A DNA stretch of 64,000 nucleotides from Cognatilysobacter tabacisoli (GTDB lineage: Bacteria; Pseudomonadota; Gammaproteobacteria; Xanthomonadales; Xanthomonadaceae): contig NZ_QXJI01000001.1 of NCBI RefSeq assembly GCF_003586305.1, positions 1,302,001-1,366,000 on the forward strand. Direction: 5' to 3'. The position numbers and the translations under genes are program-made. A model generated the notes under the pieces. The model searched no databases and was not told the DNA's origin. It worked only from the letters and a program-made list of their open reading frames with translations. This document shows, piece after piece, positions 35,990 through 44,779 of the stretch. Within the stretch, counting starts at the first letter, position 1. Each line of letters begins with the position of its first letter.

Positions 35990-37345
35990 TCAGGCGCTGA
36001 AGCCCTGACGCGAGCCGCCGCCGCGGTTGCCGCCGCCGGCCGCGCGGCCGCCGGGACCGCGCGACTGCGGGCCGGCATGGCCGGTCGCGTGGCGCGGGGC
36101 CGGCTTGCCGTGCGGGCGGTGGCCCGGCTTGCGCGCGCCGTTGTTGCCGCCGGGACCGCGCGGGTTGGCCCCGCGCGCGCCGGCCGCGTCCGAACCCATG
36201 CGGATCGGGCGCAGCGGCTCGAAGCCGTCGACCGTCACCATCTGGATGTCGTCCTTGAGGATGCGCTGGATCTGGCGCAGCAGCTGCGCCTCGTCCGCCG
36301 ACACCAGCGACAGGGCTTCGCCGGTCATGCCGTTGCGGCCGGTGCGGCCGATGCGGTGCACGTAGTCCTCGGCCACCATCGGCAGGTCGAAGTTGATCAC
36401 CAGCGGCAGGCTCGGGATATCGAGGCCGCGGGCGGCCACGTCGGTGGCCACCAGGATGCGCGCCTTGCTGGTCTTGAAGTCGCGCAGGGCCTTCTGGCGC
36501 TGGGCCTGGCTCTTGTTGCCGTGGATCGCGACGGCCTTCAGGCCGGCTTCCTCGAGCTGCTCGGCCAAGCGGTTGCAGCCGTGCTTGGTGCGGCCGAACA
36601 CCAGCACCTGGTCGGTGTGGCGGTCGCTGAGGATCTTGACCAGCAGCTCGCGCTTGCGGCCGTTGTCGACCGGGTGCGCCTTGTGGGCGATCGTGTCGGC
36701 GATGGTGTTGTTGGCTGCGACCTGCACCTGCTGCGGGTTGCGCATGAACTCCAGCGCCAGCGCCTTGATCTGCGACTCGAACGTGGCCGAGAACAGCAGC
36801 GTCTGCCGCTCCTTGGGCAGCTTGGCGAGGATGCGCTTCATCGCGGGCAGGAAGCCCATGTCGAGCATGCGGTCGGCTTCGTCGAGCACCAGCATCTGGA
36901 CCTCGTCGAGCTTGGCGGTGCCGCGCTCCATGTGGTCGATCAGGCGGCCCGGGGTGGCGACGAGCACGTCGACGCCGCGGCGCAGCGCCTCGACCTGCGG
37001 GCTCATGCCGGCGCCGCCGAAGATCGTCGTCACGTTCAGGCGCACGTGCTTGCCGTAGCCGCGCAGGCTGTCGGCGACCTGCACGGCCAGCTCGCGGGTC
37101 GGGACCAGGATCAGCGCGCGCGGGCGGCGGAAGCCGTTGACCGGCGTGGTCTTGGACAGGCGGTTCAGCAGCGGCAGGCCGAACGCCGCCGTCTTGCCGG
37201 TGCCGGTCTGGGCGCCGCCGAGCAGGTCGTGGCCGGCCATCGCCAGCGGGATGGCCTGCAGCTGGATCGGCGTCGGGGTCAGGTAGTTCTGCTCAACGAG
37301 CGCGCGCAGCAACGCGGGCGCAAGCCCGAGGGATTCAAACGTCAT
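35990..37345 (-). CDS. rhlE: DEAD-box RNA helicase RhlE
   Basis: A 451-residue helicase acting in ribosome assembly and RNA decay. The Q motif is FESLGLAPALLRAL through TPTPIQ. Walker A is AQTGTGKT, then VLDEADRMLDMGF, LFSATF and HRIGRTGR. After the core, about 70 residues form a Gly/Arg/Pro/His-rich disordered tail, as is usual in RhlE. The ATG at 37345 has GGAG 6 bases upstream; the ATG at 37363 is in frame but lacks one. It is terminated by the strong hairpin at 35933. Confidence 0.94.
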   Translation of the reverse strand: MTFESLGLAPALLRALVEQNYLTPTPIQLQAIPLAMAGHDLLGGAQTGTGKTAAFGLPLLNRLSKTTPVNGFRRPRALILVPTRELAVQVADSLRGYGKHVRLNVTTIFGGAGMSPQVEALRRGVDVLVATPGRLIDHMERGTAKLDEVQMLVLDEADRMLDMGFLPAMKRILAKLPKERQTLLFSATFESQIKALALEFMRNPQQVQVAANNTIADTIAHKAHPVDNGRKRELLVKILSDRHTDQVLVFGRTKHGCNRLAEQLEEAGLKAVAIHGNKSQAQRQKALRDFKTSKARILVATDVAARGLDIPSLPLVINFDLPMVAEDYVHRIGRTGRNGMTGEALSLVSADEAQLLRQIQRILKDDIQMVTVDGFEPLRPIRMGSDAAGARGANPRGPGGNNGARKPGHRPHGKPAPRHATGHAGPQSRGPGGRAAGGGNRGGGSRQGFSA

Positions 37346-37652
37346 GTGGAGCTCCAAAGTCATGGATCCGCGTGCGTAACCGCGGAGTAACCCGGAGCGT
37401 TCCCTAGAACCGCGCTGCGAGTAATCGATATGACGGCGCCGGATGCTCCGGGCCGTGTCGGCGCGACGAAAGACGTGCGGGATAAATGCCGGTCGGCGAG
37501 CGGTACGCTCAATGCGACGCGGCGGGCAACCTGGGAAACGTACCCCTTGCGGGGAGGCAGCCGTGCGCTGAACGGGGCGGACTCTACGCGAAACCCGCCC
37601 AGGCCGCCACCGCGGCGACGCCCCGCCCGTTCAGGCGCGGCGCCCCGCGCGT
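37346..37652. other. 307-bp region upstream of rhlE, no gene seen
   Basis: The region lies between the rhlE start and the stop of the next minus-strand gene. It must hold the rhlE promoter and a possibly long leader, as is common for cold-inducible helicases. I could not find a convincing -35/-10 pair, RNA motif or conserved ORF. Confidence 0.4.
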
Positions 37653-39038
37653 TCAGACGTCCAGCGACAGGCCCGGGCGGGCCAGCGTCACCTCGACGCC
37701 GTAGCGCTCGCCGATTTCGCCGGCCAGCGCCTCGCGGGCCTTGTCCTCGCCGTGCACCAGCGCCAGCGGCGGGTGGCCGCCGGCGCCGTCGTCGATGCCT
37801 CCGTACCAGTCCATCAGGCCGTGCTGGTCAGTGTGCGCCGACAGCCCGCCGACGGTGTGGACCTGCGCGTTGACGCGGAAGTCCCGGCGGTGGATGCGCA
37901 CCCAGCGCGCGCGGTCGACCAGCCGGCGGCCGAGCGTGCCCTCGGCCTGGTAGCCGACGAACACCACGTGCGCCTCGCGGCGGCCGAGGTTGTGCTTGAG
38001 GTGGTGGACGATGCGGCCAGCGTTGGCCATGCCGCTGCCGGCGATGATGATCGCGCCGCGCTGGACGCGGTTGATCGCCATCGACTCATCCACGCTCGAG
38101 GTCAGGTGCAGGTTCGGCAGGTTGAACGGACTCGGCCGCCCGGCCCATACCTTCCTGGCTTGCTCGTCGAACAGCTCGTGGTGGCGGTCGTAGACGCCGA
38201 CGACCTTCCCGGCCATCGGACTGTCGAGGAAGATCCGCCAGCGCTCGACGCGCCAGTCGTCCCAGTGCTTGGCCAGCCAGTACAGCAGCTCCTGGGTGCG
38301 GCCGACCGCGAACGCCGGGATCAGCACGTTGCCGCCGGTCTTCCACGCGTGGTCGAGGATCTCGCCGATCTCGTGCACCGTCGCCTCGCGCTCGCGGTGG
38401 TTGCGGTCGCCGTAGGTCGACTCCATCAGCACCAGGTCGGCGCGCGCGATCGGCGCGGGGTCGCGCAGGATCGGGGAGCCCTTCGGCCCGAGGTCGCCGG
38501 AGAACACCAGCCGCCGGCCGTCGGCATCGAGTTCCACCACGCACGAGCCGAGGATGTGGCCGGCCTCGCGGTAGGTCAGGGTCACCCCCGGCAGGATGTC
38601 CTCGGGCGCGTCGTACGGGAGCGGCCGCACCTGCGCCATCGCCGCCTCGACGTCGCCGCGGGTGTACAGCGGCAGCGTCTCGGGCTCGCCGCGGCGCAGG
38701 TCGCGGTTCGCGCGCTCGGCCTCGCCCTCGGCGATCGACGCGGCGTCGAGCAGCATGATCGGCATCAGGTCGGCGGTGGCGCGCTGGGCGTAGATCGGCC
38801 CGCGGTAGCCGCGCTGCACCAGCAGTGGCACGCGGCCGATGTGGTCGATGTGCGCGTGGCTGATCACCAGCGCGTCGATGCCCGACGGCTCGACCGGGAA
38901 CGGCTCGGCGTTGCGGCGTTCGGCCTCGGGGCTGCCCTGGATCATCCCGCAGTCGATCACGAGCCGGTGGCCGGCTGCTTCGACCTCGTGCAGCGAGCCG
39001 GTGACTTCGCCCGCCGCCCCATGGAAGTGCACGCGCAT
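37653..39038 (-). CDS. MBL-fold/beta-CASP RNA metallo-hydrolase
   Basis: A 461-residue protein with metallo-beta-lactamase motifs ISHAHIDHIGRVPLL (HxHxDH), GHILGSCVVEL, FSGDLGPKGSPIL and a beta-CASP insertion with ESTYGDRNH. The C-terminal motifs are GSGMANAGRIVHHLKH and GGLSAHTDQHGLMDW. This is the CPSF73-like bacterial family thought to be RNases. The ATG at 39038 gives a start MRVHFHGAAGEVTGS typical of the family; earlier in-frame starts add unrelated sequence. It is divergent from the first M13 peptidase gene. Confidence 0.9.
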   Translation of the reverse strand: MRVHFHGAAGEVTGSLHEVEAAGHRLVIDCGMIQGSPEAERRNAEPFPVEPSGIDALVISHAHIDHIGRVPLLVQRGYRGPIYAQRATADLMPIMLLDAASIAEGEAERANRDLRRGEPETLPLYTRGDVEAAMAQVRPLPYDAPEDILPGVTLTYREAGHILGSCVVELDADGRRLVFSGDLGPKGSPILRDPAPIARADLVLMESTYGDRNHREREATVHEIGEILDHAWKTGGNVLIPAFAVGRTQELLYWLAKHWDDWRVERWRIFLDSPMAGKVVGVYDRHHELFDEQARKVWAGRPSPFNLPNLHLTSSVDESMAINRVQRGAIIIAGSGMANAGRIVHHLKHNLGRREAHVVFVGYQAEGTLGRRLVDRARWVRIHRRDFRVNAQVHTVGGLSAHTDQHGLMDWYGGIDDGAGGHPPLALVHGEDKAREALAGEIGERYGVEVTLARPGLSLDV

Positions 39039-39269
39039 GTTGGTCCGTCCGTCGAAGGTGCCTGCCCGCAGCGTAGCGCAGCGGCCGTGTCGGGCCGACG
39101 GGCCGGACAGCGGCCCCGTCGCCTGCCGCATGCGGACCCCGTGACCTTCGACACCCCCGCATCACCCGGATCGGGTCTATTGTCCCGCGGTGCCCCGCCC
39201 CGGCGGGCCGTGCTGCCTGCCCGCGCCGTCCCGGCGCGCGCGTCACCGCTACACCGTGGAGTGCCATAC

Positions 39270-41372
39270 GTGAATAAACCGCAAGTTGTGATCCTGTCCC
39301 TCGCCGTCGCCGCGGTCCTCGCCGGCTGCAACCGGGCCGACGACGCCGCCGCACCGACCGCCGCCGCGCCCGCCACCGACGCGAATGCCAATGCGTTGAA
39401 GCTCGACGAGAGCGTCTTGCCCGGCGTGAACCGCTTCACCGCGGCCGACCTCGACACCACCAAGGACGCGTGCACGGACTTCGGCGGCTACGTCAACGGC
39501 AAGTGGCTGGCCGCCAACCAGATCCCGGGCGACCGCACCTCGTGGGGCGCGTTCGAAATGCTCGACGAGCGTTCCACCGCGATCCAGCGCCAGCTCGCCG
39601 AGCAGGCCGCGAAGATGGACGGTGCAACCGGTGTCGAGAAGATCGTCGGCGACATCTGGTCGACCGGCATGGACGCGGCCAAGATCAACGAACAGGGCAT
39701 CAAGCCGATCCAGGGCCACCTCGACGCGATCGCCGCGCTCGACACGCCGGAGAAGATCGCCGAGCACCTGCGCACGACCGCCGCCAAGGGCCAGAACTTC
39801 CTGTTCGGCTTCGGCGCCGAGGCCGACTTCAAGGATTCCAAGAACAACATCGCTTACGCCGGCCAGGGCGGCCTCGGCCTGCCGGACAAGGGCTACTACG
39901 TCGACGCCGACAAGAAGGACAAGCTGGCCGCGTACGAGCAGCACGTGGCCAAGGTGCTCGAGCTGTCGGGCGTTCCGGCCGCCGACGCCGCCAAGCAGGC
40001 CAAGGACGTGATCGCGTTCGAGACCCGCCTGGCCAAGGTGTCGAAGTCCAGCGAGGAGCTCTCGCGCGACGTGTCGCTGTACTACAACCCGATCACGCTG
40101 GCCGACGCCGACAAGCTCGCGCCGAACTTCCCGTGGACGAAGTTCTTCGAGTCGCAGGGTGTCGCCGCGCCGGCGATGTTCTCGCTGTCGATCCCGGCCT
40201 TCCACGCCGAGGTCAGCAAGATGATCGCCGACGTGCCGGCCGCGCAGTGGCAGAGCTACCTGCGCTTCCACACGGTCGACGGCGCATCGCCGTACCTGTC
40301 GGACGCGTTCGTCGAGGAGAACTTCAACTTCTACGCCAAGACCCTGCGCGGCCAGAAGGAGCTGAAGGAGCGCGGCAAGCGCGTGCTCGACACGATCGAG
40401 GGCCAGACCGGCGAAGCGCTGGGCCAGATGTACGTCAAGGTCGCGTTCTCGCCGGAGTCGAAGGCGCGCATGGAGACCCTGGTCAAGAACCTCTCGACCG
40501 CGCTGAAGGCGCGCATCGAGAACCTCGACTGGATGGGCGACGAAACCAAGAAGAAGGCCATGGAGAAGTGGGCCTCGTTCACGCCGAAGATCGGATACCC
40601 GGACAAGTGGCGCGAGTGGAACGGCCTGGCCACCAGCCGCGACAGCTACATCGGCAACGTGCTGGCCGCGACCGAGTTCAACTACAAGTGGCAGCTCGGC
40701 AAGATCGGCAAGCCGGTCGACCGCACCGAATGGGGCATGCCGCCGCAGATGGTCAACGCGTACTACAACCCGCTGCAGAACGAGATCGTGTTCCCGGCCG
40801 CGATCCTGCAGCCGCCGTTCTTCGATCCGAACGCCACCGACGAGATGAACTACGGCGGCATCGGCGCGGTAATCGGCCACGAGATGATCCACGGCTACGA
40901 CGACCAGGGCAGCCGCTTCGGCGCGACCGGCAACTTCGAGAACTGGTGGACGCCGGAAGACGCGAAGGGCTTCAGCAGCCGCACCGACAAGCTGGTCAAC
41001 CAGTTCAACGCGTACGAGGCGGCACCGGGCATGAAGGTCAACGGCAAGCTGACGCTCGGCGAGAACATCGCCGACCTCGGCGGCCTGGCCGTGGCGTACG
41101 ACGCGATGAAGAAGGCCACCGAAGGCACGCCCGACCCGATGACCGACGGCCTGTCGCGCGACCAGCGCTTCTTCGCGAACTGGGCCACGGTGTGGCGCCG
41201 CAACTTCACGCCGGACGAGCTCAAGGTCCGCTTGACCACCGATCCGCACGCGCCGGCGAATTTCCGCGCGATGGGCGCGCCGTCGAACCTGCCGGCGTTC
41301 GCCGCGGCGTTCTCGTGCAAGCCGGGCCAGCCGATGGTCCGCCAGGGCGACGACCAGGTGGTGATCTGGTAA
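39270..41372 (+). CDS. M13 family metallopeptidase (neprilysin/PepO-like), lipoprotein
   Basis: A 700-residue protein from a GTG with GGAG 8 bases upstream. A lipoprotein signal ends in VLAGC, then the M13_N domain (ACTDFGGYVNGKWLAANQIPG) and the catalytic M13 domain. The substrate-binding motif is VNAYYNP, the zinc motif GHEMIHGYDD (H537, E538, H541), the third ligand E598 with D602 (GENIADLGG), and a C-terminal RAMGAPSNLPAFAAAF. All catalytic residues are present, so this is probably an active oligopeptidase on the cell surface or in the periplasm. A T10 terminator separates it from a second M13 gene. Confidence 0.94.
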   Translation: MNKPQVVILSLAVAAVLAGCNRADDAAAPTAAAPATDANANALKLDESVLPGVNRFTAADLDTTKDACTDFGGYVNGKWLAANQIPGDRTSWGAFEMLDERSTAIQRQLAEQAAKMDGATGVEKIVGDIWSTGMDAAKINEQGIKPIQGHLDAIAALDTPEKIAEHLRTTAAKGQNFLFGFGAEADFKDSKNNIAYAGQGGLGLPDKGYYVDADKKDKLAAYEQHVAKVLELSGVPAADAAKQAKDVIAFETRLAKVSKSSEELSRDVSLYYNPITLADADKLAPNFPWTKFFESQGVAAPAMFSLSIPAFHAEVSKMIADVPAAQWQSYLRFHTVDGASPYLSDAFVEENFNFYAKTLRGQKELKERGKRVLDTIEGQTGEALGQMYVKVAFSPESKARMETLVKNLSTALKARIENLDWMGDETKKKAMEKWASFTPKIGYPDKWREWNGLATSRDSYIGNVLAATEFNYKWQLGKIGKPVDRTEWGMPPQMVNAYYNPLQNEIVFPAAILQPPFFDPNATDEMNYGGIGAVIGHEMIHGYDDQGSRFGATGNFENWWTPEDAKGFSSRTDKLVNQFNAYEAAPGMKVNGKLTLGENIADLGGLAVAYDAMKKATEGTPDPMTDGLSRDQRFFANWATVWRRNFTPDELKVRLTTDPHAPANFRAMGAPSNLPAFAAAFSCKPGQPMVRQGDDQVVIW

Positions 41373-41402
41373 CCGTACGGACCTGACTCCCGGACGGAAG
41401 CC

Positions 41403-41440
41403 ACGGGGGCCCGGCATTGCCGGGCCCCCGTTTTTTTTTT
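41403..41440 (+). terminator. Very strong intrinsic terminator
   Basis: A 13-bp perfect stem (41403-41415 with 41419-41431), loop ATT, followed by ten T. It should isolate the first M13 gene from the second. Confidence 0.93.
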
Positions 41441-41508
41441 GCGAGCGCGGTTGCGGTGCGGCTCGCCATCGACGGGCAGCAGCCTTCGCGCGCGGGGCGG
41501 CGCGGCGT

Positions 41509-41539
41509 TTGATTGCGCTCACACAGCGCTGGGTACACT
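41509..41539 (+). promoter_or_regulatory. Promoter candidate of the second M13 gene
   Basis: TTGATT (41509-41514) and TACACT (41534-41539) are 19 bp apart, a slightly long spacer. The -10 lies 27 bp before the ATG. It lies downstream of the T10 terminator, as an independent transcription unit would need. Confidence 0.4.
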
Positions 41540-41566
41540 CGGCGCTTTCCTGAACGGACGCCCCCG

Positions 41567-43582
41567 ATGACGCCACGCCCGCTCGCCGCCGCCCTCGCCC
41601 TCGCACTGGTCGCGGCCCTCGTCGCCCCGCAGGCCGATGCCCAGAAGCGCCGCGCCGCGGCCAAGCCGAAGGCGCCGACCGTGCCGGCCGCGTGCACCGA
41701 TTTCTATGCCCACGCCAACGCCGACTGGCTGCGCGTCAACACGCTGCTGCCCGGCGTCGGTGCCACCTCCGCGCTCGAGCAGCTTGCCGACCGCGCGCGC
41801 CAGCAGGAGATCGACCTGCTGAACTCGGCGATGAGCGCGCCCCGCAACAACGTGGAGAAGCTGCTCGGCGATTTCTGGGCCAGCGGGCTCGACGAAGCGT
41901 CGGTCGAGCGCGACGGCGCCAACCCGATCGCGCCGCTGCTGACGCGCATCGGCGCGATCAAGCGCAGCAAGGACGTGCCGGCGGCGATCGCCGCCCTGCA
42001 CCAGGTCGGCATCCCGGTGGCGTTCACCTTCAGCGCCGACGTCGACCTGCGCGACCTGTCGCGCCACATCGGCTACTTCGGCCAGGGCGGCATCGGCCTG
42101 GCCGATCCGGCGTTCTACAACCGCACCGACGCCGAGACGCGCGCGGTGTTGGGCCAGTACGAGGACTACGTCCGCAAGATCCTGACCCTCAGCGGCACGC
42201 CGGCCGACAAGGTGGCCGCCGACGCGCAGCTCGTCATCGATCTGGAAACCCGCCTGGCGCGCCTGGCCAAGCCGCTGGCCGACCTGCGCGAGCCGACCCG
42301 CAACTACGCGCCGGTGCCGGTCGCCGAGCTCGCCAAACGCTACAAGCGGCTGCAGCTGGCGGACTTCCTGAAGGCGCAGGGCGTCACCGACGACAGCGTG
42401 TCGATCGCCAACCCGGACCTGTTCGCGCAGCTCGACCAGCTGGTCGGCACGCTCAAGCCGGCACAGTGGCAGGCGTTCCTGCGCTGGCGCGTCGGCGACG
42501 CGATGGCGCCGTACTTGTCGCGGACCTGGCGCGATACCCACTTCGCCTTCCGGGGCCGGCTGATGAGCGGCCTCGATGCGCCGCCGTCGCGGCCGCAGCA
42601 GGTCGTCGACGCGATCAACCTCGCCGCCGGCCCAATGCTCGGCCGCGAGTACGTGTCGCGCTACCTGACCGCCGCCCAGCGCACCCGCGCCGAAGAGATC
42701 GCCACCCGCGTGCGCGATGCGCTCGGCGCCTCGCTCGCCCGCGACCCGCGCCTGGGCGAAGCCGCGCGGGCCGAGGCGCAGGCCAAGCTCAAGGCGATGA
42801 AGATCGAGATCGGCGCCCCGGCGCGAGACCTCGACTACACCGTGCAGCCGATGGGTCGCGGCAGCTTCGGCAGCAACATGCTGATCGCGTCGACGTGGCG
42901 CCACCGCGAGGAGATGAAGCGGATCGGCCGCGGCAATGCCGACCGCCGATGGGACGTGCTGCCGCAGCAGCCGGCCCTCGCGTACGACGTCGCCCAGAAC
43001 CGGCTGATCGTCACCGCCGCGATCCTGCAGCCGCCAGTGCTCGATGCGTCCAAGCCGCTGGCGTCGCAGTACGGCGCGTTCGGTGGACTCGTCGGGCACG
43101 AGCTCAGCCACGGCTTCGACGCCGTCGGCCGCCGCGTGGATGCCAAGGGCGAAGTGCGCGACTGGTGGGGCCCGGGCGAGAGCGCGGCGTGGGACACCCT
43201 GCGCAACCGCGTCGGCTCGCAGTACGGCAGCTACCCGTACCCCGGGCTCACGGGGATCCGCGTCGACGGCGTGCGCGTGCGCGACATCGCCACTGCGGAC
43301 CTCGCCGGCGTGGAGCTGGCGCAGGCCGCGTTCCGCGCGGCGCAGCCGACGCAGGACAAGGTCGCGCAGCAGGACTTCTACCGCGGCTGGGCGCAGCTTT
43401 GGGCGCAGTCGACCAGCCCGGAAACGGCCGCCCAGCGCGCGGCCACGGGTGCGCATCCGCCCGGCCAGTGGCGCGCTAACGGGCCGCTGATCCAGCAGGC
43501 GGCGTTCGGCGAGGCGTTCGGCTGCAAGGCCGGCACCGCGATGCAGGCCAAGCCGGCCGATCGCATCCAGCTCTGGCCCTGA
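41567..43582 (+). CDS. M13 family metallopeptidase paralogue with degenerate active site
   Basis: A 671-residue exported protein with a Sec signal peptide (AAALALALVAALVAPQADAQ) and no lipobox. The M13 layout is clear: CTDFYAHANADWLRVN, HIGYFGQGGIGLADPAFY, and zinc motif GHELSHGFD (H511, E512, H515). In ungapped alignment with its neighbour the third zinc ligand Glu (GENIAD) becomes Ile574 in RDIATAD, and the substrate-binding NAYYNP becomes ALAYDV. The C-terminal HPPGQWRANG keeps the His and Arg of the family. It is probably inactive or altered in specificity; the fold itself looks intact. Confidence 0.9.
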   Translation: MTPRPLAAALALALVAALVAPQADAQKRRAAAKPKAPTVPAACTDFYAHANADWLRVNTLLPGVGATSALEQLADRARQQEIDLLNSAMSAPRNNVEKLLGDFWASGLDEASVERDGANPIAPLLTRIGAIKRSKDVPAAIAALHQVGIPVAFTFSADVDLRDLSRHIGYFGQGGIGLADPAFYNRTDAETRAVLGQYEDYVRKILTLSGTPADKVAADAQLVIDLETRLARLAKPLADLREPTRNYAPVPVAELAKRYKRLQLADFLKAQGVTDDSVSIANPDLFAQLDQLVGTLKPAQWQAFLRWRVGDAMAPYLSRTWRDTHFAFRGRLMSGLDAPPSRPQQVVDAINLAAGPMLGREYVSRYLTAAQRTRAEEIATRVRDALGASLARDPRLGEAARAEAQAKLKAMKIEIGAPARDLDYTVQPMGRGSFGSNMLIASTWRHREEMKRIGRGNADRRWDVLPQQPALAYDVAQNRLIVTAAILQPPVLDASKPLASQYGAFGGLVGHELSHGFDAVGRRVDAKGEVRDWWGPGESAAWDTLRNRVGSQYGSYPYPGLTGIRVDGVRVRDIATADLAGVELAQAAFRAAQPTQDKVAQQDFYRGWAQLWAQSTSPETAAQRAATGAHPPGQWRANGPLIQQAAFGEAFGCKAGTAMQAKPADRIQLWP

Positions 43583-43603
43583 ACCGGGCCAGCAGCGCAG
43601 ACG

Positions 43604-43636
43604 AAAACGGCGCGGATCCCCGCGCCGTTTTTCTTT
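43604..43636. terminator. Bidirectional terminator between M13 paralogue and rhomboid gene
   Basis: A 12-bp stem (43604-43615 with 43620-43631), loop ATCC, with AAAA at its left edge and TTTT plus more T at its right edge. It can serve both converging genes. Confidence 0.8.
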
Positions 43637-43652
43637 GCCGGTGCGCCGCCGC

Positions 43653-44306
43653 TCAGCGCACGATGCGCGGCCGGTTCGGCGGCTTGCGGGTGAAGGGCGG
43701 CTGCCCGCGCCAGTAGCGGATCAGCAGCCACCCGAACAGCATGCCGCCCAGGTGCGCGAAGTGCGCCACGCCGGGCATCGTGCCGGTGATGCCGAGCAGC
43801 AGCTCGGCCACGCCGTAGACGATCACCAGCGTGCGCGCCTTCATCGGGATCGGCGGGATCAGCAGCATCACGCGCTGCTGTGGAAACAGCATCCCGTACG
43901 CGAGCAGCAGGCCGAAGATGCCGCCGGACGCGCCCACGGTCGGATACGCCTCCCCGCCCTGCGCCATCGTCCACGCGCCGACGAGCAGCTGGCACACCGC
44001 GGCGCCGACGATGCAGGTCAGGAAGTACGTCAGGAACCGGCGGTTGCCCCACACGTGCTCGAGCGGCGCGCCGAACATCGCCAGCGCGAGCATGTTGAAC
44101 AGCAGGTGGGCGATGCTGCCGTGCATGAAGCCGTAGGTCAGCAGCTGCCACGGCAGGAACCCGGTCGGACCGAGGGGGTCGTTGCCGCTGTCCAGCGGCC
44201 ACAGCTCGAACGGACGCAGCGCCGTGCCGAGCAGCATCTGCAGCACGAACACCAGGCCGTTGGCGATCAGCAGCGCCTTGGTGACGGGGGGAAGGTTGGA
44301 GAACAT
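43653..44306 (-). CDS. Rhomboid family intramembrane serine protease
   Basis: A 217-residue protein with six hydrophobic helices. The catalytic Ser is in GASGGIFGLLLAY and the catalytic His in FAHLGGMLFGWLLIRYW. The structural motifs HGSIAHLLFNMLALAMFG and EHVWGNRRFLTYFL are present. Rhomboids cleave membrane-spanning substrates. The ATG at 44306 has GAGGAG 6 bases upstream; a longer frame to 44375 has none. A short basic tail (KPPNRPRIVR) ends the protein. Confidence 0.93.
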   Translation of the reverse strand: MFSNLPPVTKALLIANGLVFVLQMLLGTALRPFELWPLDSGNDPLGPTGFLPWQLLTYGFMHGSIAHLLFNMLALAMFGAPLEHVWGNRRFLTYFLTCIVGAAVCQLLVGAWTMAQGGEAYPTVGASGGIFGLLLAYGMLFPQQRVMLLIPPIPMKARTLVIVYGVAELLLGITGTMPGVAHFAHLGGMLFGWLLIRYWRGQPPFTRKPPNRPRIVR

Positions 44307-44402
44307 CGCGACTCCTCGGGGCTGCGCACATGGTAGCCGCTGCCGCCGGACCGGACCCGAGGCCGGCCGGAACACGCTGTTGCCGGCCCGACCGCGCGTG
44401 CG

Positions 44403-44738
44403 TCAGTCCGCAGGACCCCAGAACTGTTCGTCCAGCGTCGGCGCCGCGCGCTGCCCACGCACGCGGCCGCCGTCGACGACGACGCCCTCGGCGCGCAGCC
44501 GCTGAACCTGTTCGTGGAATCCGGGCGAGTCTCGCGGGAACGCGATGCGACCGTCCGCGCGCAGCACGCGGTGCCACGGCAGCTGGCGATCGCCGCCGAC
44601 GCCGAGCAGGCGCGCGACCAGCCGCGCGCGACCCGGCAGCCCGGCGCGCCGCGCGACCTCGCCGTAGCCGGCCACCTGCCCGCGCGGGATCGCGCGGATC
44701 GCGGCGTAGATGCGTTCGGCGGCCTGCGCGCTGTCCAT
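44403..44738 (-). CDS. Alkyltransferase-like protein (ATL, MGMT family)
   Basis: A 111-residue DNA repair protein with the MGMT DNA-binding domain (RIYAAIRAIPRGQVAGYGEVARRAG). The active-site PCHRV of O6-alkylguanine transferases is PWHRVLRADG, with Trp in place of the reactive Cys. That substitution defines ATLs (E. coli Atl/YbaZ type), which bind O6-alkylguanine without repairing it and flag it for nucleotide excision repair. It is divergent from the following gene with only 41 bp between starts. Confidence 0.9.
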   Translation of the reverse strand: MDSAQAAERIYAAIRAIPRGQVAGYGEVARRAGLPGRARLVARLLGVGGDRQLPWHRVLRADGRIAFPRDSPGFHEQVQRLRAEGVVVDGGRVRGQRAAPTLDEQFWGPAD

Positions 44739-44779
44739 CGCGGTAGCATAGCCACCGGTCCACGCAAGGAACGTCCCCC

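Noticed and set aside
37653-41372. 1206-codon plus-strand frame fusing antisense of the beta-CASP gene to the M13 gene
   Set aside because: The first third is antisense shadow; the true M13 start is the GTG at 39270 with GGAG and a lipoprotein signal peptide.
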